Below, piece by piece: positions 34,279 through 43,277 of a stretch of 64,000 nucleotides of DNA. Position numbers and translations under genes: made by a program. Numbering within the stretch: the first letter of the stretch is position 1; every line of letters begins with the position of its first letter. The stretch is from Candidatus Rhodoferax bjergmarkensis (GTDB lineage: Bacteria > Pseudomonadota > Gammaproteobacteria > Burkholderiales > Burkholderiaceae_C): contig JADJFX010000002.1 of NCBI GenBank assembly GCA_016708345.1, positions 1 through 64,000 of the forward strand, in the 5' to 3' direction. The notes under the pieces are model-generated. The model did not search any database and was not told where the DNA came from. It was given only the letters and a program-made list of their open reading frames with translations.

Positions 34279-35016
34279 GGTACACCCACCCGAAACTGCT
34301 GGAACATCTGGCCTCGTCCTTCGTATTGGGCACCCTGCAGGGGGGAGCTCGGCGGCGTTTTGAGCGATTGCTACGTGATCGGCAGGATGTTCGCATGCTG
34401 GTTGCGCAATGGGAAATGCGTTTGGGCCAACTGGCCCGGTCGATTCCGCTGCAGTCCCCGCCGCCAGGCTTGTGGGCCGCGATTTCGGCGCGCACGCAGC
34501 CCACAGCCAAGTCTGTCGCGTTGCACCGCCCCTTTTGGGCTGGCTGGCTTAAACCGGCCGGATTCGGGTTTGGGTGGCTTGGCCGGTGGCGTGCTTCTGG
34601 CCAGTGTGGTGTTTTTCACCGCACCGACGCTTTTTATCACCGCTGATCAAGTCGCCATGCGCTCCGGGGAGCGCTTGCCGCCAAGCTATATTGGTGTACT
34701 CTCGGACGCGCAGGGCAACGGCAAGTTGCTGGTTAGTTCACTGCGTCATGGCAAAACCGTGGCGTTAAAGGTGATTGGCCCCATCGCAGTGCCAGACAAT
34801 GGCCACTTGGTGCTGTGGGCCATTGCGGCTGATGGCACGGTCTTTTCGCTGGGCACGGTTCCTACCAGTGGCAAGGCAGTCTCGCAACTGCCAGATACTT
34901 CAGAAAAATTGCTGTCCAAGGTGGGAAAACTGATGGTGACGCTGGAGACCACGCCCACACCCGCCAGCCCCAGTGCGACGGTTGTGCTCAGCGGTAATTG
35001 CGCCAAGTTGTGGTGA
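34275..35016 (+). pseudogene. Frameshifted RskA-like anti-sigma factor gene
   Basis: Reading frame one from the ATG at 34275 gives the cytoplasmic sigma-binding domain (HLASSFVLGTLQGGARRRFE, then PGLWAAISARTQPTA) but then loses the membrane span. A second frame, shifted by one base, gives the span GLGGLAGGVLLASVVFFTAP and the periplasmic domain (DAQGNGKLLVSSLRHGKTVA to the stop at 35016). Removing one G from the GGG at 34573-34575 joins the halves. Either the gene is broken, freeing the ECF sigma factor, or there is a sequencing error. The start overlaps the sigma gene stop by ATGA. Confidence 0.8.
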
Positions 35017-35042
35017 AGGCTTATCTAAATCAGGGTAATTCG

Positions 35043-35399
35043 ATGAAATATATCGCGCGTTTAATTCTGATCTCATTGTGGTTTTCATCGGCAATGGCCG
35101 CTTCTTTTGATTGTTCAAAAGCATCCACTTGGGTTGAGAAATCCATTTGTACCGAGCCATTGCTGGGAAAACTTGATGAGGCGCTGGCCAGAAATTACCA
35201 AGGAATGCTCGCTTCTGTTGGAGGTCATGCCAAGAAGGAATTCAAGAAGGAGCAGCTGAACTGGCTCACCCGCAGAAACCAATGCACCAGCACCGTTTGC
35301 TTGACCGAAATCTACCGAAAGCGAGTGGACGAAACCTGTGACTATGGGGTTGTATCTGGCGTTCACCCTGAGTGCTCAATGTCCGAGGACATCAAATAG
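35043..35399 (+). CDS. LprI-like lysozyme-inhibitor-domain protein
   Basis: 118 residues from the ATG at 35043, with a signal peptide ending SSAMA. The mature protein has SFDCSKASTWVEKSICTEPL, ARNYQGMLASVGGHAKKEFK and QLNWLTRRNQCTSTVCLTEI: the cysteine pattern and the KEQLNWLTRRNQC core of the LprI/DUF1311 family, whose members can inhibit lysozyme or serve as general periplasmic modules. It follows the anti-sigma remnant. Confidence 0.85.
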   Translation: MKYIARLILISLWFSSAMAASFDCSKASTWVEKSICTEPLLGKLDEALARNYQGMLASVGGHAKKEFKKEQLNWLTRRNQCTSTVCLTEIYRKRVDETCDYGVVSGVHPECSMSEDIK

Positions 35400-35408
35400 T
35401 TGAATTCC

Positions 35409-36014
35409 ATGCACACACGCTTCGCAACCCCTGACAAAGATGCCATTGCTTTGCTTGCTCCGTTTGAGCGGCTGGGGCTTGAGCAAATCACCCTCGTGAC
35501 CACGGGCGTGCAGGCCCGTGACGCTTTTGATCGTTTGGCGGATCAAGCAGCTTTGGGTTTTGACACCGAGTCCAAGCCCACGTTTCGGGTCGGCGAACTG
35601 TCGGACGGGCCGCACATTGTGCAATTGGCCACCACCGAGCGGGCTTGGGTCTTTCAGTTGCACGACCCCGCGTGCCGCGCCCTGACGGCTGAGTTATTGG
35701 CACTGCAGGGCATAACCAAGGCCGGTTTTGGTCTGGGCGACGACCGCAAGCGCATCATCCACAAACTCGGTATTGAGCCGGCCGCGGTGCTGGAGCTCAA
35801 CACCGTGTTCAGAGAACGCGGCTACCGCAAGGACATGGGGGTTAAAGGGGCGGTGGCGGTGCTGTTCAACCAGCGCTTCATGAAGTCCAAAAAAGCCGCC
35901 ACCAGTAACTGGGCCAATGAAAAGCTGAGTGAATCGCAACTGGTCTATGCCGCCAATGATGCTTACGCGGCCATTCGGGTTTTCAATGCACTGGGCTTGG
36001 TGGGCCAACGTTGA
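35409..36014 (+). CDS. 3'-5' exonuclease, DEDD (RNase D-like) type
   Basis: 201 residues from the ATG at 35409; the TTG at 35400 is possible. Motif Exo I is GFDTESKPTF (D and E for metals), Exo II is GITKAGFGLGDDRKRI (D), and Exo III is VYAANDAYAAIRV with the Y-x-x-x-D of the DEDDy group. It has no HRDC domain, so it is a short stand-alone nuclease. Substrate (RNA or DNA) cannot be told. Confidence 0.9.
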   Translation: MHTRFATPDKDAIALLAPFERLGLEQITLVTTGVQARDAFDRLADQAALGFDTESKPTFRVGELSDGPHIVQLATTERAWVFQLHDPACRALTAELLALQGITKAGFGLGDDRKRIIHKLGIEPAAVLELNTVFRERGYRKDMGVKGAVAVLFNQRFMKSKKAATSNWANEKLSESQLVYAANDAYAAIRVFNALGLVGQR

Positions 36015-36063
36015 CGATAGCGCGAGAGTAACCTGACATGCAAGCGTGACTTGACCGGAGGTG

Positions 36064-36300
36064 TCACGGTGGTCTGCGCAGCGGAGAGTCTTTGGAGATG
36101 CCCCATGATGTGTCGGGGGCATTGGCGGCATTTGGATTTTTCTTGCGAACCTGCTCCCTGGCCTGCTCCAGCGCGGGCGACGACCACGGCATCTGGTCTG
36201 CGTACCACAGGCCAAACCCGATGGTTCCTACGAACACTGCAATACCGATGAGTACCTTGAGCGCGCTGACCCACGTCTTGGGCTCGCTGTCGTCATCCAT
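36064..36300 (-). CDS. Small single-span membrane protein
   Basis: 78 residues with AAGGAGATGTAA just before the ATG, an excellent ribosome site. One hydrophobic stretch (ALKVLIGIAVFVGTIGFGLW) spans the membrane; the rest is polar with EQAREQVRKKNPNAANAP. No family recognised. Alone on the minus strand between the exonuclease and the acyl-CoA dehydrogenase. Confidence 0.65.
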   Translation of the reverse strand: MDDDSEPKTWVSALKVLIGIAVFVGTIGFGLWYADQMPWSSPALEQAREQVRKKNPNAANAPDTSWGISKDSPLRRPP

Positions 36301-36398
36301 TTACATCTCCTTGGGTTCTGAATCTTCAAAAGGCAACTACAAGTATGCCATTTGGTCGACAGCAGATGAAAATTTCCGGTCACGAAAACTTTGGCCCA

Positions 36399-36436
36399 GC
36401 GATATTGCCGCCCAGAATGGACGGCGGCAATGTCGC
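36399..36436. terminator. 13-of-14 bp hairpin beyond the acyl-CoA dehydrogenase gene
   Basis: GCGATATTGCCGCC and GGCGGCAATGTCGC pair with one G-T-type mismatch around a ten-base loop. It is 48 bases past the dehydrogenase stop in the direction of transcription; no U tract follows. Confidence 0.55.
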
Positions 36437-36483
36437 ACGTACGGATCTGCGCGTGGAGGTTTCCGCCACGCGTCACCGGTATG

Positions 36484-37734
36484 TCAAACCGGGTTGGCTT
36501 TGATCGCGTGTTTGCCCAGTTCCATCTTCGCGATGGCATTGCGGTGGACTTCATCGGGGCCATCGGCAAAGCGAAGGGTACGGGCGTTGACGTAGCTCCA
36601 GGCCAGCGGAAAGTCGTCGCACATGCCACCGCCGCCGTGGGCCTGGATGGACCAGTCAATCACTTGGCAGGCCATGCTGGGTGCCACCACCTTGATCATG
36701 GCGATTTCATTCTTGGCCAGCTTGTTGCCGCCAATGTCCATCATCCATGCGGCTTTGAGGGTCAGCAACCTGGCCATGTCGATCTTGCAGCGCGCCTCGG
36801 CAATGCGCTCCTGCGTTACGGTTTGGGCGGCGATCGGTTTGCCAAAAGCCACCCGTGCTGAAGCGCGCTTGCACATCAGCTCCAGCGCGCGCTCGGCCAA
36901 GCCAATCAGGCGCATGCAGTGGTGAATGCGCCCGGGGCCAAGGCGGCCTTGGGCGATTTCAAAGCCCCGGCCTTCGCCGAGCAAAATGTTGGTGACGGGC
37001 ACACGCACGTTTTCAAACAAGACTTCCATGTGGCCGTGCGGCGCGTCGTCGTAGCCCATGACATTGAGCGGGCGCACCACGGTGATGCCGGGTGTGTTGG
37101 CGGGCACGATGACCATGCTTTGCTGCGAATGGCGAGGTGCGTCCGGGTTGGTCTTGCCCATGGTGATGTACACGGCGCAGCGGGGATCGCCCGCGCCGGA
37201 AGTCCACCACTTGCGGCCGTTGATGACGTAGTCGTCACCATCACGTTCGATGCGGGTCTGGATGTTGGTGGCATCGCTGGACGCTACCTCCGGCTCGGTC
37301 ATGGCGAAGGCGCTGCGGAATTCGCCTTCCAGCAAGGGCTTGAGCCAGCGGGCCTTGTTTTCTTCGGAGCCATAGCGGGCAATGGTTTCCATGTTGCCGG
37401 TGTCCGGTGCCGAGCAGTTGAAGACTTCGCTGCACCACATGACGCGGCCCATGATTTCGGCCAGCGGTGCGTACTCCTGGTTGGTCAGGCCAGCGCCTTC
37501 GTAGCCGGAGGCGGCAGCACTGTCGACCGGCAAAAACAGGTTCCACAACCCGGCTGCCTTGGCTTTGGGTTTGAGGGTTTCAATGGTTTGCAGGGGCGTC
37601 CAGCGTTTGCCAACCGCAGTGTTGGCAGCAATCTCGGCGTGGAAAGCGCCCTCAGCAGGGTAGATGTACTCCTCCATGAAGGCCAGCAATTTGGCTTGAA
37701 GTTCTTTTGTCTTGGGGGAATAGTCAAAATCCAT
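36484..37734 (-). CDS. Acyl-CoA dehydrogenase (ACAD11-like)
   Basis: 416 residues from the ATG at 37734 with GGAG six bases before it; the longer frame has no start signal. It binds FAD and oxidises an acyl-CoA. Visible are AFAMTEPEVASSDATNIQ, NGRKWWTSGAGDPRCAVYIT, QGRLGPGRIHHCMRLIGLAE, and the C-terminal QAHGGGGMCDDFPLAWSYVN and FADGPDEVHRNAIAKMELGK. The family is the large ACAD10/11 type. It is immediately downstream of a kinase-like gene on the same strand, as for the LvaA/LvaC pair of hydroxyacid degradation. Confidence 0.94.
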   Translation of the reverse strand: MDFDYSPKTKELQAKLLAFMEEYIYPAEGAFHAEIAANTAVGKRWTPLQTIETLKPKAKAAGLWNLFLPVDSAAASGYEGAGLTNQEYAPLAEIMGRVMWCSEVFNCSAPDTGNMETIARYGSEENKARWLKPLLEGEFRSAFAMTEPEVASSDATNIQTRIERDGDDYVINGRKWWTSGAGDPRCAVYITMGKTNPDAPRHSQQSMVIVPANTPGITVVRPLNVMGYDDAPHGHMEVLFENVRVPVTNILLGEGRGFEIAQGRLGPGRIHHCMRLIGLAERALELMCKRASARVAFGKPIAAQTVTQERIAEARCKIDMARLLTLKAAWMMDIGGNKLAKNEIAMIKVVAPSMACQVIDWSIQAHGGGGMCDDFPLAWSYVNARTLRFADGPDEVHRNAIAKMELGKHAIKANPV

Positions 37735-37781
37735 GGAATCTCCGGTAGGGTCAGCAAAAAAATTAGCGGTTTCGTGTGGGG

Positions 37782-38867
37782 TCAGGTTTTTTGGGCGAAT
37801 TGCCAAGCCATCTGGGCCAGTGGGCGGGCACCAGCGGCAGAACTAACAGCTTGGGCGCTGGCGGCGGTGCCAGCCTCGACCCGTTTGGCAATGCCTTGCA
37901 AGATGGCGGCAATGCGGAACATGTTATAGGCCATGTAGAAATTCCATTCGGCCTTGAGTTGCTCCGGTGTGGCCAAGCCGGTGCGCTCGCAGTACAGACG
38001 GATGTACTCGTCTTCGGTGGGGATGCCCAGGGCGGCCACATCAAGCCCGCCAATGCCGCGAAAGGCACCCGGTGGAATGTGCCATGCCATACAGTGGTAG
38101 CTAAAGTCCGCCAAAGGGTGCCCGAGTGTGGAGAGTTCCCAGTCCAGCACGGCGATGACGCGCGGCTCGGTGGGGTGCAGCATCAGGTTGTCCAGCCGAT
38201 AGTCGCCATGCACGATGCTGACCATGTGCTCGGCGCGCGCCATCGCGGGAATGTGCTGGGGCAGCCACGCCATCAGTTTGTCCATTTCTTCAATGGGTTG
38301 GGTGATGGACGCGGTGTACTGCTTGCTCCAGCGACCGATCTGGCGCTCAAAATAGTTGCCCGGTTTGCCATAATTTTCCAGCCCGCGCTGTGCAAATTTG
38401 ACAGTGTGCAGGGCCGAGATCACGCGGTTCATCTCATTGAAGATGGCACCTCGTTCCTGCCTGCTCACCCCGGGCAGGGACTGATCCCACAGAATGCGGC
38501 CCTGCATAAACTCCATGATGTAGAACGCACGTCCAATAACAGACTCGTCTTCGCATAAACAGTACATGCGCGGCACGGGCACATCGGTACCCTGCAAACC
38601 GTTCATGACCGCGAATTCCCGCTCAATCGCATGGGCTGACGGCAGCAGTTTGGCCACCGGGCCGGGCTTGGCCCGCATGACGTAGCTTTGTGTCGGCGTG
38701 TTGAGCTTGTAGGTCGGGTTGGATTGACCACCCTTGAAGGACTCCACCGTGAGCGGGCCGGCAAAGCCGGGCAGGTTTTTCTCAAGCCAAGCTGACAGGG
38801 CAGCGATGTCAAATGCCTGCTTGCTTGATACGGGCCGGATGCCGATGAAATGGTCAAAGTCGCTCAT
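37782..38867 (-). CDS. Aminoglycoside-phosphotransferase-fold kinase (LvaA-like)
   Basis: 361 residues. The kinase fold shows ESFKGGQSNPTYKL (glycine-rich loop), the catalytic HGDYRLDN and the metal-binding LDWELSTLGHPLADF. It belongs to the group that in ACAD10 or LvaA phosphorylates 4-hydroxyacyl-CoA so that the partner dehydrogenase-type enzyme can eliminate phosphate; this role is from the family and the neighbour. A gap of 47 bases separates it from the dehydrogenase gene, and it lies just downstream of the regulator gene. Confidence 0.88.
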   Translation of the reverse strand: MSDFDHFIGIRPVSSKQAFDIAALSAWLEKNLPGFAGPLTVESFKGGQSNPTYKLNTPTQSYVMRAKPGPVAKLLPSAHAIEREFAVMNGLQGTDVPVPRMYCLCEDESVIGRAFYIMEFMQGRILWDQSLPGVSRQERGAIFNEMNRVISALHTVKFAQRGLENYGKPGNYFERQIGRWSKQYTASITQPIEEMDKLMAWLPQHIPAMARAEHMVSIVHGDYRLDNLMLHPTEPRVIAVLDWELSTLGHPLADFSYHCMAWHIPPGAFRGIGGLDVAALGIPTEDEYIRLYCERTGLATPEQLKAEWNFYMAYNMFRIAAILQGIAKRVEAGTAASAQAVSSAAGARPLAQMAWQFAQKT

Positions 38868-38890
38868 GGTGGGATTTACTTATTTGGGTT

Positions 38891-39610
38891 TTAGTTGTCG
38901 GACTCAGTGATTTGCATCAGCGCGTCCCGGTTGCGGATCACCAAGCCACCCGGCTCGATGCGAATGACATCGTCGCGCTCCATGGCTTTGAGCTCCTGAT
39001 TGACGCGCTGGCGCGAAGCGCCCAGCAACTGTGCCAACTCCTCTTGCGCCAATTGCAGGCCAATGCGCATTTCGCGTCCATCGCTGAGGGATGGCACGCC
39101 ATAGCTGCGCACCAGATGCAATAGTTGTTTGGCCAGGCGCGCACGCAGCGGTAGGGTGTTGAGGTCTTCCACCAAGCCGTAGAGCTGGCGAATACGCCGC
39201 GCATGCAAGCGCAAAAGGGCCTCGTACAACTCCGCATGCAGAGCAAGAATTTTCTTGAAGTCGGCCTTGGCCACGCACAAAATCGTTGTGTCGCCATGGG
39301 CATAGGCGTCGTGCGTGCGCCGGTCGCCGTCGAAGATGGCTACATCGCCAAACCAGATGCCCGGCTCCACATAGGTCAGCGTGATTTGTTTGCCCGAAAT
39401 CGAGGTTGAGCTGACCCGCACGGCACCGCGTGCGCAGGCAATCCATTCCTCGGGTGGTTCGCCCCTGGCGCAGATCAGTTCGCCGTCTTTGTAACGTTTG
39501 ACGTAAGCGCATCGCAGTATGTCGTGTCTGAGTGAAGGTGAAAGGGTTGAAAACCAGCGACCGGAATTGATCGCCTCACGTTCGTCAATGGTAAGAATCG
39601 GATCGTCCAT
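38891..39610 (-). CDS. Crp/Fnr-family transcription regulator
   Basis: 239 residues. The N-terminal cyclic-nucleotide-fold shows AYVKRYKDGELICARGEPPE, then SISGKQITLTYVEPGIWFGD; the long helix is LLRLHARRIRQLYGLVEDLN, and the C-terminal helix-turn-helix is LAQEELAQLLGASRQRVNQE. No cysteine set for an iron-sulfur cluster at the N-terminus is seen, so it is not FNR proper. It is head of the run with the kinase and dehydrogenase genes and may control them. Confidence 0.92.
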   Translation of the reverse strand: MDDPILTIDEREAINSGRWFSTLSPSLRHDILRCAYVKRYKDGELICARGEPPEEWIACARGAVRVSSTSISGKQITLTYVEPGIWFGDVAIFDGDRRTHDAYAHGDTTILCVAKADFKKILALHAELYEALLRLHARRIRQLYGLVEDLNTLPLRARLAKQLLHLVRSYGVPSLSDGREMRIGLQLAQEELAQLLGASRQRVNQELKAMERDDVIRIEPGGLVIRNRDALMQITESDN

Positions 39611-40035
39611 CGTCTGTCCTTTTGGTGACTTGAAACGGGCTCATTGTCGCGTGCGAGACCTGATTTGTGAGTAATTAATGTCACCTGTGTGTCTGCAGCA
39701 GTTTGCAACCGGTTGTCAGAGGACGGGCTTGTTGGGAGGCCGTGCGCAGTGGTGTCGTGCTTGATAAATTGGCCGTCGTTGCGTCAATGAGACTCTTTTC
39801 ACAAAGTTTGTCCCATTGTGAGAAGACTATGTCTTGTGCGTCACGGACGGTGTTGGCATGATTAACAAAAAAATATACCTTGCTGACGGTTTGCGTTGCA
39901 TTTTGGCCAATGCCGCATCCATCGTCCCGACTCCAACTATGCCAATGCTTGAAAAATAAATTCTATGAAACAATTGTTACTCGCGACAATTGCATGAGTG
40001 CCGTTTGCAATGCTGTGACAAAATGTAAATACTCT
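39611..40035. other. Divergent promoter region
   Basis: 425 bases between the Crp/Fnr regulator and the FimV-like gene. It carries the inverted repeat at 39795-39825 and AT-rich stretches; no gene is supported. Confidence 0.45.
39795..39825. promoter_or_regulatory. Inverted repeat, possible operator
   Basis: CTTTTCACAA and TTGTGAGAAG match as an inverted repeat with one mismatch, 11 bases apart. It resembles a Crp-type TGTGA-N-TCACA symmetry only loosely. Position between the regulator gene and the FimV-like gene makes either a target. Confidence 0.35.
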
Positions 40036-41745
40036 ATGAAATATCCTGTCCAAATCAAATCATTGCTGGTGGCGTCGGTGCTGCTGACTTCCTTTTCTGG
40101 CTATGCGCTGACCTTGGGGGGTGCTCGTGGGGCTGTGCTGATTGGCAAGCCTTTGGATGTAAGTGTCCCGATAAGATTTTTACCTGAGGAGGACGAGGCA
40201 TCGTTTTGTTTTGATGCCGATGTACTTTATGGGGATGTTCGTCAGGATCAGTCCAAGGTACGGGTCGCCATGGTGGCTTCATCGGCTCCTAATTCGGCAA
40301 GTGTCAGGATTCTTTCCTCTACGGCCATTGACGAGCCCATGGTGACTGTTATTTTGCGTGCCGGGTGCTCGCAAAAAACCTCACGCCGCTATGTTTTGCT
40401 GTCTGATTTGCCCAGGGAGTTGGCCATGCCGGCTAATGCCCCGATTGTTTCAATGCTGAAGCCGGTGGCTGCGTCTGGAAAGTCAAAGGTTGTCTCCAAC
40501 GGTACCAAGAGGGCTTCTGGCAAGGCATCTTCAGGGTCCAATGCGGGAACATTTCAAGGCGACTATGGTTCGGGTAGGGAGGTGACCCCTGCGGCGACTT
40601 CCTCTATGAAGCACGCTGTGGCCAAATCTGCAAGAAAGTCCCATCTTAAAATTACGTCACTTGACTCGTTGACAGAGTACGATCCGGTGCTGAAGTACTC
40701 GCAGGAGCTGTTAACAAAACCCTCCGAGAATGCACAGCGAAGGGCCGAATCTGCCGCTTTGTGGCGAGCGTTGAATATGCAGCCTGAAGATGTGCTTCGA
40801 GAGGTTGGCCGTGTTCAAGGGCTTGACAATGACATGCAGGTTTTGCGTGCCTTGACTGTCAAAAATCAGGGTAGTTTGCTTGAGTTAAAAAACCGACTGC
40901 AAAAAGCCGAGTCTGAACGCTTTGCCAATGGTTTGGTGTACAGCCTGATCGCCATGCTGTTGGCTTGTTTTGTCGGCATGGCTTATCTTTGGAAGCGTGG
41001 TCGCAAGGAACCTGCCCAAGATCAGGACTGGTGGCATGGTGCACGGGTTTCGCATGGTGAGCCGGTTTTGACAAACAGTGGCAAACAGCCTGAGCCAGAA
41101 GTTACGCCGGAGGTACCTCGTCCCGTCATAACAGACATTGACATTGATTTGGACCAAGATCCCCAAGAGTTTGACATTCCCGATCCTGTTTCTGCATCAC
41201 GCCCGAATCATAGGACTGAGGAATTCAGTGTGTCGGAACCTCCGCGTGTCGATTTCTCGCACAGCATGTCAGGCACCCTGCTTTCTGTTAGTACCCAGGA
41301 AGTTGTCGATGTTCGACAGCAAGCCGAGTTTTTTGTCGCCTTGGGGGAATATGAAAATGCCATTGAGTTGCTGACGCGGTGTGTTCAAGCTGAGGGCGAG
41401 TCCAGTCCGCTGGTGTACTTGGATTTGTTCAAACTTTTTCACATGCTCAAACGCAAGGCCGAGTACCAAAAGTTGCGTGAACAGTTCAGCGAAAGCTTCA
41501 GCACCCAGGTTCCTGAATTTGATGAATTCGGAAAAGAGGGCCACGGTTTGGAGTTTTACGCCGACGCGATGGCACGCATTACACAGGCTTGGCCGTCAGC
41601 CAAGGTCGTGGACATCATTGAAGATTATTTGTTAGCCAGCCCCTATGCCGACCCGAATCACACGTTTGATCTTTGTGCCTTTCGAGATCTCTTGACTCTG
41701 CACACGCTGGCCAAAAATCTTGCAAAAAGCGCAGTCGGGTCTTAA
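40036..41745 (+). CDS. FimV-like pilus/peptidoglycan-associated protein
   Basis: 569 residues from the ATG at 40036, which starts a signal peptide (MKYPVQIKSLLVASVLLTSF). The mature N-terminus YALTLGGARGAVLIGKPLDV is the conserved opening of FimV-type proteins, followed by a disulfide-bearing domain, a linker, the coiled region LLELKNRLQKAESERFANGL, a membrane span (GLVYSLIAMLLACFVGMAYL) and a cytoplasmic tail ending in the tetratricopeptide-like VRQQAEFFVALGEYENAIEL. FimV organises polar type IV pili and c-AMP signalling. The peptidoglycan-binding LysM is not evident. Confidence 0.85.
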   Translation: MKYPVQIKSLLVASVLLTSFSGYALTLGGARGAVLIGKPLDVSVPIRFLPEEDEASFCFDADVLYGDVRQDQSKVRVAMVASSAPNSASVRILSSTAIDEPMVTVILRAGCSQKTSRRYVLLSDLPRELAMPANAPIVSMLKPVAASGKSKVVSNGTKRASGKASSGSNAGTFQGDYGSGREVTPAATSSMKHAVAKSARKSHLKITSLDSLTEYDPVLKYSQELLTKPSENAQRRAESAALWRALNMQPEDVLREVGRVQGLDNDMQVLRALTVKNQGSLLELKNRLQKAESERFANGLVYSLIAMLLACFVGMAYLWKRGRKEPAQDQDWWHGARVSHGEPVLTNSGKQPEPEVTPEVPRPVITDIDIDLDQDPQEFDIPDPVSASRPNHRTEEFSVSEPPRVDFSHSMSGTLLSVSTQEVVDVRQQAEFFVALGEYENAIELLTRCVQAEGESSPLVYLDLFKLFHMLKRKAEYQKLREQFSESFSTQVPEFDEFGKEGHGLEFYADAMARITQAWPSAKVVDIIEDYLLASPYADPNHTFDLCAFRDLLTLHTLAKNLAKSAVGS

Positions 41746-41756
41746 ACGCTTAACTA

Positions 41757-41777
41757 TGTCAGCGCCAAGCGCTGACA
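41757..41777. terminator. Bidirectional hairpin between convergent genes
   Basis: TGTCAGCGC, loop CAA, GCGCTGACA: a perfect nine-base stem between the FimV-like gene and the 2-hydroxyacid dehydrogenase gene. Confidence 0.65.
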
Positions 41778-41804
41778 CTATTTCAATTCAGGCAGTAGGA
41801 CCAT

Positions 41805-42812
41805 TCAGCGGCGAACCTGCAAGGCACCTGGATTGACAATGTTGGTTGGCGTGCCTTTGATGAAGCTGATGATGTTGTCGAACGCTGCACCGAAGTAACG
41901 CTCGTAACTGTCTTTTTCCACGTAGCCGATGTGTGGCGTGCAAATGCAGTTTTCCAGTCGTAATAATGCATGACCTTGCAAAATGGGTTCTGTCTCGAAA
42001 ACATCAATTGCAGCAATACCAGGTCTTCCACGGTTGAGCGCACTGATCAGAGCGTCAGCTTCAATCAACTCGGAGCGCGAAATATTGACCAGCAGCGCTG
42101 TAGGTTTCATGCGGGACAGATCATCAAGCTTGACGATGCCCACAGTCTCGGATTCAAGTCTAAGGTGCAGCGAAAGGACATCGCACTGAGCGAATAACTC
42201 GTCGCGACTGTTGGCTATTTCAAACCCATCAGATATGGCTCGCTGGCGCGATGGCTCCCGGCCCCAGATCAGCACCCGCATACCAAAAGCCTTGCCATAA
42301 CCTGCCACCAATTGGCCAATCTTTCCGTAGCCCCAAATACCGAGGGTGGCACCTTTGAGGACAGTACCCAAGCCGAAGTTCACTGGCATGGAGCCCGACT
42401 TCAAACCAGATTGCTGCCATGCGCCGTGTTTGAGGTTGCCAATGTAGTGGGGCAGGCGGCGCATGGCGGCCATGATCAGCGCCCAAGTTAACTCGGCCGG
42501 CGCTACGGGTGAATCAGATCCCTCGGCAACGGCAATTCCGCGCTCAGAGCAGGCCGAGATGTCAATATGAGGGCCAACGCGTCCGGTTTGCACAATCAGT
42601 TTGAGTTTGGGCAATTTTTCTACCAGTTGGCGTGTTATGTGGGTGCGCTCCCGGTTGAGCACAATCACATCGGCGTCTTTGAGGCGAACCGATAACTGGC
42701 CCAAACCTTTAACTGTGTTGGTGTAAACCTTGGCTTGGTAAGCTTCAAGCTTGGTTGCGCAGTCGAGTTTTCGGACCGCATCTTGGTAATCATCAAGAAT
42801 CACAATGTTCAT
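41805..42812 (-). CDS. D-2-hydroxyacid dehydrogenase family protein
   Basis: 335 residues. The NAD-binding Rossmann motif is GATLGIWGYGKIGQLVAGYG, and the catalytic trio is Arg in VNISRSELIEA, Glu in DVFETEP and His in TPHIGYVEKD. Such enzymes reduce 2-keto acids to D-2-hydroxy acids with NADH or NADPH. Specific substrate cannot be read. It is single, between converging and diverging neighbours. Confidence 0.9.
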   Translation of the reverse strand: MNIVILDDYQDAVRKLDCATKLEAYQAKVYTNTVKGLGQLSVRLKDADVIVLNRERTHITRQLVEKLPKLKLIVQTGRVGPHIDISACSERGIAVAEGSDSPVAPAELTWALIMAAMRRLPHYIGNLKHGAWQQSGLKSGSMPVNFGLGTVLKGATLGIWGYGKIGQLVAGYGKAFGMRVLIWGREPSRQRAISDGFEIANSRDELFAQCDVLSLHLRLESETVGIVKLDDLSRMKPTALLVNISRSELIEADALISALNRGRPGIAAIDVFETEPILQGHALLRLENCICTPHIGYVEKDSYERYFGAAFDNIISFIKGTPTNIVNPGALQVRR

Positions 42813-42892
42813 AAGCCATATTGTGCCTTGATGGTGACCATGATTTTGTCAGCTGTATATGATCAAAAAGCTGACTTTGTGCGTTGTGCCGA

Positions 42893-43234
42893 TTAATGAA
42901 GCGTTGCTTCACGGGCCGCAAGGCGATCTAGTTCGGCGCACACATCGGCCATGCGGCCAGAGATTGTCATGCGGCCGACTTGGGCGGGTGCTTGTCCCGC
43001 TTCCAGGATGCGCACCACCCGCAATGGTCTGCACGCTGCAGATGCGGGGTTGATTTGAGGTTTAAGGCTTGCGTGGATTGCACTATCTGCTATTGAATAT
43101 GTAGTATTTACGCGCACGCAGGTGGTAATTCCAGCTTGCGTTGACCGCTTGTTTGTGTTGCTTGGCAATAGCCTGTGCCACAGGCCTTGCAGGGGGGCCA
43201 AAACGCCTGGAATTTGAAACAGGGCAGTGCTCAT
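42893..43234 (-). CDS. Small protein downstream of lexA
   Basis: 113 residues. Its C-terminal RPLRVVRILEAGQAPAQVGR and TISGRMADVCAELDRLAARE look conserved; I recall similar proteins next to lexA in Comamonadaceae. The middle part (ACVRVNTTYSIADSAIHA-like, roughly residues 38-54) is encoded by DNA resembling the dispersed repeat, so that part may be inserted. It starts 43 bases after lexA on the same strand and would be SOS-controlled with it. Confidence 0.6.
   Translation of the reverse strand: MSTALFQIPGVLAPLQGLWHRLLPSNTNKRSTQAGITTCVRVNTTYSIADSAIHASLKPQINPASAACRPLRVVRILEAGQAPAQVGRMTISGRMADVCAELDRLAAREATLH
43085..43130 (+). repeat. Weak dispersed-repeat copy inside a coding gene
   Basis: TGCTATTGAATATGTAGTATTTACGCGCAC resembles the left half of copy 1 (TGCTATTACTTTGATAGC...TTGCGCAC) with a one-base length difference. 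Less certain than the other intragenic copies. Confidence 0.35.
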
Positions 43235-43277
43235 GGGAAACCTTTCGAAACCATTGGGCGTGAAAATTTATTGATGT

